Numbered from the stretch's first letter, positions 53,667 to 62,666 are shown. The stretch: DNA of 64,000 nucleotides from Parapedobacter pyrenivorans (GCF_014636865.1 NZ_BMER01000001.1:794718-858717), one strand, 5' to 3'. Numbers and translations: made by a program. The notes: generated from the sequence alone by a model not told the origin.

Positions 53667-55037
53667 ATGTTAGATGCAATAAAAAAAGCCTTTACCAGCA
53701 ATGAAGAACATCAACCATCCGGCAAAAAAGGAGACATCTCCCGAGAAAAATCAGCCGAGTTGTATGCAAAGGCTCAACAGTACTTTCCCGGAGGCGTCAA
53801 CTCCCCGGTTCGGGCATTTAAATCCGTTTACGGTACTCCCCTGTTTATCGAACGTGGCGACGGTTGCTTTCTGTGGGATGCTGACGGCAACAAATTTATC
53901 GATTTCTGTTGCTCGTGGGGTCCGTTGATATTGGGTCACAACCATCCCAAAATACGTGAGAAAGTATCCAAAGCCCTTGAAAAGGGTTTAAGTTTTGGAG
54001 CGCCCACGGCACTGGAAAATGAACTCGCGGAGCTCATTCTCAAAAACAACAAATGCATTGAAAAAATCCGGTTCGTCAGCTCTGGCACCGAGGCCGTAAT
54101 GTCGGCCATCCGGCTTGCCAGGGGATATACTGGTCGTGATAAAATCATCAAATTCGAGGGTTGCTATCATGGCCACTCTGATTCCTTGCTGGTAAAGGCC
54201 GGATCCGGGCTTGTCACCTTCGGTGAGACATCTTCTGCAGGTGTCCCGCAGTCGTTTGCCGATGAGACCATTGTCATTCCGCTGGATGATACCAAAGCCG
54301 TAGAAACTGCCTTTGCACAATTTGATGGGCAGATCGCCGCCATCATCATCGAGGGTGTACCGGCAAATAACGGATTGCTGATCCAAGAGCCAGCATACAT
54401 CCAATTCCTACGGGACATTACCCGTAAACACCGTGCATTATTGATATTCGATGAGGTAATCACTGGCTTTCGCCTCGGATTTGAAGGGGCTGCTGCCTAT
54501 TACGGAATCCAGCCCGATATCATTACCTATGGCAAAATCATCGGTGGGGGCATGCCCGTAGGCGCATATGGGGCGTCGTCAGAGCTGATGGGCCATATCT
54601 CGCCCGACGGCGGTGTATACCAAGCCGGCACCCTTTCGGGTAATCCCGTGGCAATGGCGGCGGGCATTGCCCAGCTCAGCGAGCTGAAAAGTAGCAGTTT
54701 CTATAAAAGCCTTCATACCAAGAGCAACGAATTTGTTGAAGCAATCCGACGATATACTGCGGCCAAAAATTACAAGCTCAAACTTTTCAGTGTTGGCTCT
54801 ATTTTTTGGTTCGCATTTACGGATAAGGAGCAAATAAGGGCCGCAAGCGATATCGATCACCATAGCATGGAATACTACAAGGCATTCCACCGCGAACTGC
54901 TTAATCGTGGTATATATTTCGGACCCTCGGGCTATGAGGTAGGTTTTGTATCAGCCGCTCACACCAAGGTAGAACTTGAAAAAGCCAAGCGTGCTATTTT
55001 TGAGAGCTTAGATGAGGTGTTTAGGCACAAAAGTTAG
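53667..55037 (+). CDS. hemL: Glutamate-1-semialdehyde 2,1-aminomutase
   Basis: PLP enzyme of 456 residues making 5-aminolevulinate from the HemA product. FPGGVNSPVRAFKSV (about 40-54), SSGTEAVMSAIRLARGYTGR, IFDEVITGFRLG and the Schiff-base Lys290 in TYGKIIGGGMPVGAYG are diagnostic. About 25 residues before ISREKSAELY are longer than usual, so a downstream non-ATG start is possible. Its stop overlaps the convergent argC stop by 4 nt. Confidence 0.95.
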   Translation: MLDAIKKAFTSNEEHQPSGKKGDISREKSAELYAKAQQYFPGGVNSPVRAFKSVYGTPLFIERGDGCFLWDADGNKFIDFCCSWGPLILGHNHPKIREKVSKALEKGLSFGAPTALENELAELILKNNKCIEKIRFVSSGTEAVMSAIRLARGYTGRDKIIKFEGCYHGHSDSLLVKAGSGLVTFGETSSAGVPQSFADETIVIPLDDTKAVETAFAQFDGQIAAIIIEGVPANNGLLIQEPAYIQFLRDITRKHRALLIFDEVITGFRLGFEGAAAYYGIQPDIITYGKIIGGGMPVGAYGASSELMGHISPDGGVYQAGTLSGNPVAMAAGIAQLSELKSSSFYKSLHTKSNEFVEAIRRYTAAKNYKLKLFSVGSIFWFAFTDKEQIRAASDIDHHSMEYYKAFHRELLNRGIYFGPSGYEVGFVSAAHTKVELEKAKRAIFESLDEVFRHKS

Positions 55038-56053
55038 AACCCTACACTTTTCAACGTCAGTCCTGCCTTTTCTTCCAATCCAAACAGCAGGTTCATATTC
55101 TGTATAGCCTGTCCACTAGCGCCCTTGAGCAGGTTATCAACGATACTAACGACGAATAGCTTATTACCATGCTTTTCCAAATGGATCAGACACTTATTGG
55201 TATTTACGACTTGCTTCAAATCAATATTCGGCTTGCTGATGTGTGTAAAAGGATGTGTAGCATAGTAAGCCTCGTATAACCCGTTGGCTTCGTCTTCGCT
55301 CAGGGAACTATCTACGTAGATGGCAGACAGAATCCCCCTCGGGAAATTGCCCCGCTGCGGAATAATGTTGATACGCTCCATGGCGCGTTGTAGCAACGTG
55401 CCCTCATCCGCGGGAAGGAAACCCGGCTGCAACTGTTCCAATGACTCGCTGATTTCCTGCAAATGTTGATGCTCAAAGGCCTTATAGACGGAAAGGTTAT
55501 TGCTCCGCCAACTAAAATGTGAGGTGGCGGAAGGCTTCTGCCCAGCCCCGGTGGAACCTGTGGTGGCGTTGATGTGTATTTCTCCGGCAAGCTGGCGCTT
55601 GTTGGCCAACGGCAACAGAGCCAGCTGGATACCCGTGGCAAAACAACCGGGATTGGCAACATATTGCGCAGACCGAATAGCTTCGCGGTTCAATTCGGGC
55701 AGGCCGTAAATAAATGATTTTCCTTGGTACTCCCGATTGGCGGCAAGCCTATAATCCTGCGAAAGATCGATGATCTTTACATGCGGATCAATCGCGTTGG
55801 CTTCCAAAAATTTCCGCGCGTCGCCGTGGCCCACACAAAGGAACAACACATCGATATCGCCTTGATAAGTTTCTGAAAACCGCAGATCGGTATCGCCCAA
55901 TAAGTCGGTATGCACTTCAGCCACGCTATTGCCCGCATTACTGGCGCTATGGGCAAACACGATGTCTACATGGGGATGATAGATGAGTATGCGAAGCAGC
56001 TCCCCGCCTGTGTACCCCGCAGACCCGATGATCCCTATTTTGATTTTGCTCAT
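55034..56053 (-). CDS. argC: N-acyl-gamma-glutamyl-phosphate reductase
   Basis: Reductase of 339 residues. The NADP motif GIIGSAGYTGGELLRIL is at the N-terminus, and the catalytic Cys lies in YVANPGCFATGIQLALLP. It reduces N-acylglutamyl phosphate to the semialdehyde. Its start overlaps the argG stop by 4 nt. The operon stops here against hemL, and argD, its usual next gene, is 49 kb away. Confidence 0.94.
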   Translation of the reverse strand: MSKIKIGIIGSAGYTGGELLRILIYHPHVDIVFAHSASNAGNSVAEVHTDLLGDTDLRFSETYQGDIDVLFLCVGHGDARKFLEANAIDPHVKIIDLSQDYRLAANREYQGKSFIYGLPELNREAIRSAQYVANPGCFATGIQLALLPLANKRQLAGEIHINATTGSTGAGQKPSATSHFSWRSNNLSVYKAFEHQHLQEISESLEQLQPGFLPADEGTLLQRAMERINIIPQRGNFPRGILSAIYVDSSLSEDEANGLYEAYYATHPFTHISKPNIDLKQVVNTNKCLIHLEKHGNKLFVVSIVDNLLKGASGQAIQNMNLLFGLEEKAGLTLKSVGF

Positions 56054-57240
56054 TTTCCGCCTCCGTTTACCTTGTGCCAGATCGACACCTGGTTGCCGAA
56101 TATCTTAGAAAAGCCCTTTACATCATCGCCGCTCCAAGTATTATTCATTTCGCCGTAGCTGCCGAATTTATTGGACATCAAATCGTGCGGCGACTCGACA
56201 CCGATAACGGTGAACCGATAGGGATTCAATTCTACGACAACCTTACCGCTCACCGTTTGCTGGGCACTTTGCAAAAACGCTTCGATATCGCGCATTACGG
56301 GGTCGTGCATCTGCCCCTCGTGCATCCAGTTGCCATAGAAAGCCGCCAGTTGATCTTTCCAGCTCAGCTGCCATTTCGTGAGTGTATGTTTTTCCAGGGT
56401 GTGATGCGCCTTGATGATGATTAGCGGTGCAGCCGCCTCGAAGCCCACCCGACCCTTGATACCGATAATGGTATCACCCACGTGGATGTCTCGCCCAATG
56501 CCATACGGTTGTGCGATAGCCTGCAATGCCTGGATGACCTGAACCGGGCCCAGTTTCTCGCCATCTAACGCTACCGGCTCTCCCTGTTCGAAATCAATGG
56601 TCATCCGACGCGTCTCGGTGGAAGTTGCGGGTGTGGGCCACGCCCCTTCGGGAAGCGTTTCATGGGAAGTCAGTGTTTCTTTTCCACCCACGGATGTACC
56701 CCAGATTCCTTTGTTGATCGAGTATTTCGCCTTTTCGGCGTTAAACTCAACACCATGTTTGTGGAGGTATTCGATTTCGGCCTCGCGGCTCAACTTCAAA
56801 TCCCGGATGGGGGTAATGATTTCCACTTCGGGAATGAGCGTATTGAATATCATGTCAAACCTCACCTGGTCGTTGCCTGCCCCCGTACTGCCATGGGCCA
56901 CGTACTCTGCACCGATTCTCTTGGCATAGTTGGCAATGGCCGTGGCCTGGCTCACGCGCTCAGCACTCACCGAAAGCGGATAGGTGGCATTTTTAAGCAC
57001 GTTACCGAAGATAAGGTACTTGATGCTGCTGTCGTAATAGTTTTGGGTTTCATCCACTACAGCGTGTGATTTCACACCAAGGGAATAAGCGCGCTTTTCA
57101 ATTTGAGCCAGCTCCACCTCCGAAAAGCCACCCGTGTTGACGATCACAGAGTGTACTTCCAAACCTAAATCCTTGGATAGATAAATACAGCAAAACGAGG
57201 TGTCCAACCCACCACTGAATGCTAACACGACTTTCTTCAT
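56050..57240 (-). CDS. argG: Argininosuccinate synthase
   Basis: Enzyme of 396 residues joining citrulline and aspartate with ATP. The P-loop-like LAFSGGLDTSFCCIYL, AHGSTGAGNDQVRFD and TPIRDLKLSREAEIEYL are diagnostic. It is 16 bp after the GNAT gene and overlaps argC. The matching argH is not in the window. Confidence 0.95.
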   Translation of the reverse strand: MKKVVLAFSGGLDTSFCCIYLSKDLGLEVHSVIVNTGGFSEVELAQIEKRAYSLGVKSHAVVDETQNYYDSSIKYLIFGNVLKNATYPLSVSAERVSQATAIANYAKRIGAEYVAHGSTGAGNDQVRFDMIFNTLIPEVEIITPIRDLKLSREAEIEYLHKHGVEFNAEKAKYSINKGIWGTSVGGKETLTSHETLPEGAWPTPATSTETRRMTIDFEQGEPVALDGEKLGPVQVIQALQAIAQPYGIGRDIHVGDTIIGIKGRVGFEAAAPLIIIKAHHTLEKHTLTKWQLSWKDQLAAFYGNWMHEGQMHDPVMRDIEAFLQSAQQTVSGKVVVELNPYRFTVIGVESPHDLMSNKFGSYGEMNNTWSGDDVKGFSKIFGNQVSIWHKVNGGGK

Positions 57241-57256
57241 TTGACTTTTATTCTGA

Positions 57257-57967
57257 TTATACTGCTTTTGGGTGCCTGGCTATGAATGCCGTCACCATTT
57301 TCTTGGTCGATTTCCACAACTTTGCTTCGATACGCTTTAAGAGCGACGATTTCTTTGTGATCTGTTTCAACCGTTCTTTTGCCTTGGCCTTCATCTCTAT
57401 CCGTTCACGCAATTCCTTCTCTTTCTCCACGGGATCCCAAAGCATCGCTGTGCACATGCAATTCTTGCGTTGCTTCATGGTTAAGATGTCATAGTTTACG
57501 CAACTCTGACAGCCTTTCCAAAACTCTTCATCCTGTGTCAACTCCGAATAGGTAACAGGCTCGTAACCCAAATCCGAATTGATTTTCATCACGGCTAACC
57601 CAGTGGTGAGCCCAAAAATCTTCGCCTTCGGATATTTTTCCCTAGAGAGGTCGAAGATACGTTTTTTTATGGCCTTGGCCAAGCCCACTTTCCGAAAATC
57701 AGGATTGACCACCAATCCCGAATTGGCCACGAAATCACCGTGGCTCCATGTCTCGATATAGCAAAATCCTGCCCATACACCATCCGATTTGCGTATAGCA
57801 ATAACTGCTTTGCCCTCACGCATCTTATTTGCAACATATTCCGGGCTGCGGCGCGCAATACCGGTGCCACGGGCTTTGGCCGATTCTGCCATTTCATCGC
57901 AGATCTGCTGTGCATAACCGATGTATTGCTCGGTTGCGGGGATGATGTTAAAATCTGAAAGTTCCAT
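57257..57967 (-). CDS. GNAT-family acyltransferase with C-terminal Cys cluster
   Basis: First gene of the argG-argC operon, 236 residues from the ATG at 57967 (an ATG six codons upstream is possible). The GNAT acetyl-CoA fold is at about 10-145, with NSGLVVNPDFRKVGLAKAIK as the CoA-binding motif (RKVGLAKA). After it comes CQSCVNYDILTMKQRKNCMC, giving C-x2-C-x13-C-x-C, a possible metal site, then a coiled, charged tail. By position it is a candidate for the missing N-acylglutamate synthase (acetyl or succinyl donor). Confidence 0.85.
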   Translation of the reverse strand: MELSDFNIIPATEQYIGYAQQICDEMAESAKARGTGIARRSPEYVANKMREGKAVIAIRKSDGVWAGFCYIETWSHGDFVANSGLVVNPDFRKVGLAKAIKKRIFDLSREKYPKAKIFGLTTGLAVMKINSDLGYEPVTYSELTQDEEFWKGCQSCVNYDILTMKQRKNCMCTAMLWDPVEKEKELRERIEMKAKAKERLKQITKKSSLLKRIEAKLWKSTKKMVTAFIARHPKAV

Positions 57968-58033
57968 TGGAATATACGACCCCAAAAATTGAAAACAAAC
58001 AACCTTAAGTTGTGTTTGATATACTAAATAACT

Positions 58034-58138
58034 TTAAAAATAGCTGGTCATGCACGGCTTCGGACTCCTTGCCGTACGTTTTCGGAGAGGGATGCCCCTT
58101 ATTAAGCCCGGGGCAATATGGGTCGTCGGAGCCGAAGC
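58034..58138 (-). promoter_or_regulatory. Candidate attenuator: alternative RNA helices before the arginine operon
   Basis: Minus-strand RNA can form hairpin 1, GUACGGC with GCCGUGC (plus coordinates 58071-58077 and 58052-58058), followed 9 nt later by UAUUUUUA (58035-58042). It can instead form an 11-bp helix with one bulge between GCUUCGGCUCC in the leader ORF (58128-58138) and GGAGUCCGAAGC (58057-58068), which overlaps the loop and 3' arm of hairpin 1. A third hairpin UGCCCC/GGGGCA (58110-58115 with 58093-58098) holds the leader stop codon. The mutually exclusive pairing is typical of attenuators; the direction of control is not resolved. Confidence 0.45.
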
Positions 58139-58236
58139 ACCGGCCTTTCGGCTGTTGAAATTTCACAAAAAAAGCCCATCGTGTGGTGCTGAAAGCACGA
58201 CACTGTAGATACCGCTATTATATTTTTTGTGTTCAT
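58102..58236 (-). CDS. Candidate 44-residue leader peptide of the arginine operon
   Basis: ATG-to-TAA frame: MNTKNIIAVSTVSCFQHHTM, GFFCEISTAE, then RPVLRLRRPILPRA. Five of the last 14 residues are Arg, with AGG, CGG, CGA, CGA, CGG codons, and they overlap one arm of the alternative helix. A promoter -7 box lies 38 bp upstream. The middle of the ORF also encodes a 10-bp hairpin (one mismatch) at codons for TVSCFQHHT. Not a member of a family I can name. Confidence 0.45.
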   Translation of the reverse strand: MNTKNIIAVSTVSCFQHHTMGFFCEISTAERPVLRLRRPILPRA

Positions 58237-58273
58237 CGTGTAAGCTATTGCAGCTCTAATACAATTAAGGTGC

Positions 58274-58281
58274 CAAATATA
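58274..58281 (-). promoter_or_regulatory. -7 box of the arginine leader/GNAT operon
   Basis: The minus strand reads TATATTTG, a full TAnnTTTG match. No clear -33 TTTG is seen. The predicted start is near 58268, about 30 nt before the leader ORF and 300 nt before the GNAT gene. Confidence 0.55.
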
Positions 58282-58428
58282 GCGAAAAAATTGTTATCAC
58301 GACCCATTTATTTTATGTTTTTCCTGTTCACTTTTTTGTAAACTGCATTTCCGAGGTGCAACAGCAGGGACGACTAGGAAAAACAAAAAAACAGCGAAAC
58401 AGCGCTACAAATTTACGACCTTTGTAAC

Positions 58429-58662
58429 ATGACAGGGACCAGTTGGTTTTTTATCTTGATTTTTGCCGTTCCGCTCATCGCCTTTCTCATTTGGCTGATG
58501 AAGCAAGACCGCCGCAAAGGTATCTGGGGCATTATCATTGTTACGCTCCTTGTAATCGGGGCCGTGTTTGCCTCGGTGCGCGCTAGCAAAAATGCGGTAC
58601 AGAATTTTGAGGAACGGAAAAAGGAATCACAGGAAAAAAATGTCCCCGGTCCTACTCCGTAA
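58429..58662 (+). CDS. Small membrane protein of unknown function
   Basis: A 77-residue protein with two predicted membrane helices (WFFILIFAVPLIAFLIWLM and GIWGIIIVTLLVIGAVFASV) joined by a short basic loop KQDRRK, and a charged C-terminal tail (NFEERKKESQEKNVPGPTP). The basic loop suggests it faces the cytoplasm. It is convergent with, and overlaps by 11 nt, the S9 peptidase gene. No family recognised. Confidence 0.65.
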   Translation: MTGTSWFFILIFAVPLIAFLIWLMKQDRRKGIWGIIIVTLLVIGAVFASVRASKNAVQNFEERKKESQEKNVPGPTP

Positions 58663-60805
58663 TCCCCTCCAATACGCATAAAAACGAATACTCCAAAGCC
58701 ACATCCTGGAGATAATCAAACCGGCCGGATGCCCCGCCGTGTCCATAGTCCATCTCCGTTTTAAGGAGTAATACGTTATTATCCGTCTTCGTAGCCCGAA
58801 GCTTTGCCACCCATTTTGCTGGTTCAAAATACTGGACTTGGCTATCGTGCAGACCCGTGGTAACCAATATGTGGGGATAAGCTTTGGCTTCGATATTCTC
58901 ATAAGGTGAATAGCTTTTGATATATTCATACGCCTCTTTGTCATTCGGATTACCCCACTCATCGTACTCATTGGTTGTAAGCGGAATGGTTTCATCCAAC
59001 ATGGTATTTACTACATCCACAAAGGGCACCTGCGCAACGATGCCGTGCCACAGCTCGGGCGCCATATTGCTCACCGCCCCCATCAGCAGTCCGCCGGCGC
59101 TGCCTCCCTGGGCATATAAATGTGCAGGGGTTGTATACCGCTGGTCTACCAAAAATTGACCACAGGCTATGAAATCTGTAAACGTATTGATTTTGTTCAT
59201 CATCTTCCCATCGTCATACCACTGCCTGCCCATTTCCTGCCCACCCCTGATATGTGCAATGGCATAAACGAAACCCCGGTCAAGCAAGCTTAGCCGACCA
59301 GAACTAAACGATGGATCCATCGTAGCACCGTAAGAACCATAACCATACAGGAGTAATGGCGCATTCCCGTCTTTCTTGAATCCCTTTTTGTACACCAGCG
59401 AAATGGGTACCCGGGTGCCGTCTTCGGCAGTTGCATATAAACGTTCGGTGGTGTAATCGGCAACGTTGTACCCGCCCACGACTTCTTGTTGCTTCCGCAG
59501 GGTCTTTTCGTGGGTATTCATGTCATAGTCATAAGTAGACGAAGGGGTTGTAAGTGAGGTGTATCCGTAGCGCAATATCGTTGTGTTGTACTCGGGATTG
59601 GTCGCAGGATAGGCCGTATAGGCCTCCTCGCCAAAATCGAGGTAATGTTGTGAGCCTTCTCTTAAGTTACGGATAGCCAATTGGATCAGGCCGTTCTTAC
59701 GTTCGGATATGACTAGAAAATCCTTAAACTCGTCTACGTCTTCCAATAGGACATCCTCGCGGTGAGGAATCACCTCTTTCCAATCCGCTATCCCGGTATG
59801 GTCAAATGGGCATTCCATAAGTTTAAAGTTTTTGGCATGCTGGTTAGTCACGATCAAAAACCGATCTTCCAGAGCGGTAACGCTGTATAACACATCCGTC
59901 ATGCGAGGCTGAAAGACCTTGAAAACACCGGTCGGATCATCGGCATTCAGGTAATGGACTTCTGATGATAAGGTGCCCCCGGAGTAGAGGTAGATGAACT
60001 TGCCAGACTTGGCTTTACCAACACCGATATAGTTGGTATTGTCTGATTCATGGTAAACTACTGCATCCACCTTGCTATCCGCGTGCAGGGTATGCCGCAT
60101 GACCTTTTCGGTAAGTAATGTCGCAGGATTATTCTTGGTATAAAAAAGCGTACGGTTGTCATTGGCCCAAACCGATCCACCAGATGTGCCCGGAATTGCA
60201 TCCGCTAATATCGTCCCCGTCTCGAGGTCTTTGACATGAATGGTGTACTGCCGTCTGGAAACGGTATCCACGCCATAGGCAAGCAGTTTATTATCCGGGC
60301 TTATATTGAATCCTGTGGCGTTGTAGTATGGATAGCCTTCCGCCATCTTATCCACATCAAGGAGCACCTCTTCCGGGGCATCCAAGCTCCCCTTTTTCCG
60401 GCAGAATTTGAAATATTGCTGACCTACTTCCGTACGGGTATAGTAATAATATCCGTTTTTGAGGTAGGGTACAGACTCATCCTGTTCTTTAATACGGCCT
60501 TTCATTTCAGCGAATAGCTTACTTTGGAGCGACTCCGAACCCTTCATCATGGTGTCCGTATACTTGTTTTCGGCTTCGAGGTAAGCGACTACCATCGCCG
60601 AGTCCGGGCCTTTTTTAAAATAGTCATTCAACCAGAAATAATTATCGACCACCGTATCGCCATGTAAGACCCTTACATGTGGCTTTGTCAACGCGATGGG
60701 GGCGGCGGCTTTTGGCCATTCGAAAGCGGCTTGGCTCGGCTTTTCCTGCGTGCAGGCGGTAGTGACAGTACTCATCAACAATAGGTAATAAAATTTATGA
60801 TCCAT
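58652..60805 (-). CDS. S9 family prolyl oligopeptidase / oligopeptidase B-like lipoprotein
   Basis: Protein of 717 residues with a lipobox TVTTAC (Cys18), so an exported lipoprotein. The N-terminal beta-propeller (about 70-430) is followed by an alpha/beta-hydrolase domain with Ser569 in GGSAGGLLMG, Asp654 in GLHDSQVQYFEP and His689 in DYGHGGASGRF. This pattern, and GSYGATMDPSFSSGRLSLLD, fits oligopeptidase B (cutting after basic residues), but prolyl specificity is possible. It is divergent from the S8 peptidase gene. Confidence 0.9.
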   Translation of the reverse strand: MDHKFYYLLLMSTVTTACTQEKPSQAAFEWPKAAAPIALTKPHVRVLHGDTVVDNYFWLNDYFKKGPDSAMVVAYLEAENKYTDTMMKGSESLQSKLFAEMKGRIKEQDESVPYLKNGYYYYTRTEVGQQYFKFCRKKGSLDAPEEVLLDVDKMAEGYPYYNATGFNISPDNKLLAYGVDTVSRRQYTIHVKDLETGTILADAIPGTSGGSVWANDNRTLFYTKNNPATLLTEKVMRHTLHADSKVDAVVYHESDNTNYIGVGKAKSGKFIYLYSGGTLSSEVHYLNADDPTGVFKVFQPRMTDVLYSVTALEDRFLIVTNQHAKNFKLMECPFDHTGIADWKEVIPHREDVLLEDVDEFKDFLVISERKNGLIQLAIRNLREGSQHYLDFGEEAYTAYPATNPEYNTTILRYGYTSLTTPSSTYDYDMNTHEKTLRKQQEVVGGYNVADYTTERLYATAEDGTRVPISLVYKKGFKKDGNAPLLLYGYGSYGATMDPSFSSGRLSLLDRGFVYAIAHIRGGQEMGRQWYDDGKMMNKINTFTDFIACGQFLVDQRYTTPAHLYAQGGSAGGLLMGAVSNMAPELWHGIVAQVPFVDVVNTMLDETIPLTTNEYDEWGNPNDKEAYEYIKSYSPYENIEAKAYPHILVTTGLHDSQVQYFEPAKWVAKLRATKTDNNVLLLKTEMDYGHGGASGRFDYLQDVALEYSFLCVLEGITE

Positions 60806-60924
60806 GGCGAAGCATGCTAGTTATTCCAGCACAAATGAAAGAATTATAATCCTTCCATTAAACCTTTTGTCTCGATATTTATCAAACATTCGGACAAGAA
60901 ACGCTTACTTCATAGCAATAATAG

Positions 60925-60932
60925 TATATTTG
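60925..60932 (+). promoter_or_regulatory. -7 box of the S8 peptidase gene
   Basis: TATATTTG is a full TAnnTTTG match, 28 bp upstream of the ATG at 60960. It lies inside a longer open frame that starts at 60804, which argues against that earlier start. Confidence 0.6.
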
Positions 60933-60959
60933 TCTGCACACTTAAAATTAGATCACTAT

Positions 60960-62591
60960 ATGGCGTTCTGGAAATTGCGAAACGCATTCTTCATCATCCT
61001 ATTTCCCCTACTTTCATTCGGACAAGCAAAAGATACCCCTCCTGCCAATTGGTTTAACCTCGATTATGAGCGGGACGGTGTAATGGGAATCAGCACGGAA
61101 AAAGCATATGACCTCTTACTGAAAGGCAAAAAAAGCACCCCTGTAATTGTAGCGGTAATCGATGGTGGTGTAGACGTAAACCACGAGGACCTCAAGGATG
61201 TGATCTGGATCAACGAAAAAGATAGCATAGCCACCGGAACGGATGAGGATGGCAATGGCTATATCAATGATAAATATGGATGGAATTTCCTGGGTAACGC
61301 CGACGGCGAAAATGTCCATTACGACAACCTCGAAGTGACGCGGTTGGTGCGAAAATTAGAACCGAAGTACGTATCCGTATTGCCTACCACCCCCATGGAT
61401 GGTGAAGAGCGCAGGGAATTCTCGGAATACCAAAAAATGGTTACCTACTACGCCAGCAAAATGCAGGAAGCCCGGTTCGGACAGGTCAGTTATACCGGGC
61501 TGAAGCGCGCAGTGGATACCATGGTAGCCCGGATAGGTAAGGAAAAACCGACACCAGCCGACTTTGATAAGTACAAAGCTGAAGGCGATCTCGAAAAGAT
61601 GGCCTTGAGAATTGTAAAGAAAGAACTGAAAGATGAACCCGATTTCGGCAAATTCTATAAAGACCTCGAAGATGGCGTGGAGCATTTTAACAACCAGGTC
61701 AACTACCACCTCAACAAAGAATACGATTCGCGATCCATTGTTGGCGATGATTATGAAAATAGCCACGAGCGCTATTATGGCAATCCGGATGTAGTAGGCC
61801 CCGATGCTGATCACGGTACGCACGTGGCAGGAATAATCGGTGCTACACGCAACAATCATATTGGCATTAAAGGTGTGGCCGACAATGTCCGTATCATGGC
61901 GTTGCGCACTGTACCCGATGGCGATGAGCGCGACAAAGATGTAGCCAACTCCATCCGTTACGCGGTGGAGAATGGCGCAAAAGTCATCAACATGAGCTTT
62001 GGTAAAGCGTTCGCCAAAGACAAACAAGTGGTGGATGATGCGGTAAGGTTTGCCTTGGAACATGATGTCCTACTTATCCATGCAGCGGGAAATGAAGGTC
62101 AGGACAACGATGCACATCCGAATTTCCCCAACCGCAACTATGTGGACAGCCTGGGCATTAATAAAGGTGAGGCCGGCGCATGGATTGAAGTTGGAGCAAC
62201 CCAGTGGAAAAATGATGGCGAGTTGGTCGCTTCCTTTTCCAACTACGGCCGCCGGTCGGTCGACGTGTTCGCCCCCGGTGTCGCTATTCATTCTACAATG
62301 CCCGGATCGACCTACGAAGACCAACAGGGCACCAGTATGGCCTCGCCCGTGGTTGCTGGCCTTGCCGCATTGATACGCTCCTACTATCCACAGCTGCCTG
62401 CTTTGGAAGTAAAACGTGTAATCATGCAATCCGTCACAAGGGTAGACCAACGCGTGAAGGTAACAGGACCTGATGGCCGCAATATGCGGGTGTCCATGAA
62501 TGACATCTGTGTAACCGGGGGAATCGTGAATGCATATAAAGCCTTGCAGCTGGCCGAACAAAAAGCGTCCGAACTGGCCAAGCAGAAGTAA
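60960..62591 (+). CDS. S8 family (subtilisin-like) serine peptidase
   Basis: Exported subtilase of 543 residues. The signal peptide (MAFWKLRNAFFIILFPLLSF, cleaved near GQA) fixes the start at 60960. Catalytic triad: Asp68 in VAVIDGGVDVNHEDL, His285 in DHGTHVAGIIGA, Ser459 in GTSMASPVVAG; the oxyanion Asn is in HAAGNEGQDND. Between Asp and His there is an insert of roughly 180 residues, much longer than in subtilisin. There is no C-terminal sorting domain (type 9). Substrate unknown. Confidence 0.92.
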   Translation: MAFWKLRNAFFIILFPLLSFGQAKDTPPANWFNLDYERDGVMGISTEKAYDLLLKGKKSTPVIVAVIDGGVDVNHEDLKDVIWINEKDSIATGTDEDGNGYINDKYGWNFLGNADGENVHYDNLEVTRLVRKLEPKYVSVLPTTPMDGEERREFSEYQKMVTYYASKMQEARFGQVSYTGLKRAVDTMVARIGKEKPTPADFDKYKAEGDLEKMALRIVKKELKDEPDFGKFYKDLEDGVEHFNNQVNYHLNKEYDSRSIVGDDYENSHERYYGNPDVVGPDADHGTHVAGIIGATRNNHIGIKGVADNVRIMALRTVPDGDERDKDVANSIRYAVENGAKVINMSFGKAFAKDKQVVDDAVRFALEHDVLLIHAAGNEGQDNDAHPNFPNRNYVDSLGINKGEAGAWIEVGATQWKNDGELVASFSNYGRRSVDVFAPGVAIHSTMPGSTYEDQQGTSMASPVVAGLAALIRSYYPQLPALEVKRVIMQSVTRVDQRVKVTGPDGRNMRVSMNDICVTGGIVNAYKALQLAEQKASELAKQK

Positions 62592-62666
62592 ACGTCGGAA
62601 AACGTACTGTCAGGTATACTAATCGCCTATTTACGGCGTTATATACGGTATACACAATAGCTGAAC

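Noticed and set aside
58190-58222. Rho-independent terminator in the arginine leader
   Set aside because: The stem has a mismatch and seven bases separate it from the T-run, so it is listed only as part of the leader ORF finding.
60804-60959. N-terminal extension of the S8 peptidase
   Set aside because: A typical signal peptide starts at 60960 and a promoter box lies inside the extension.
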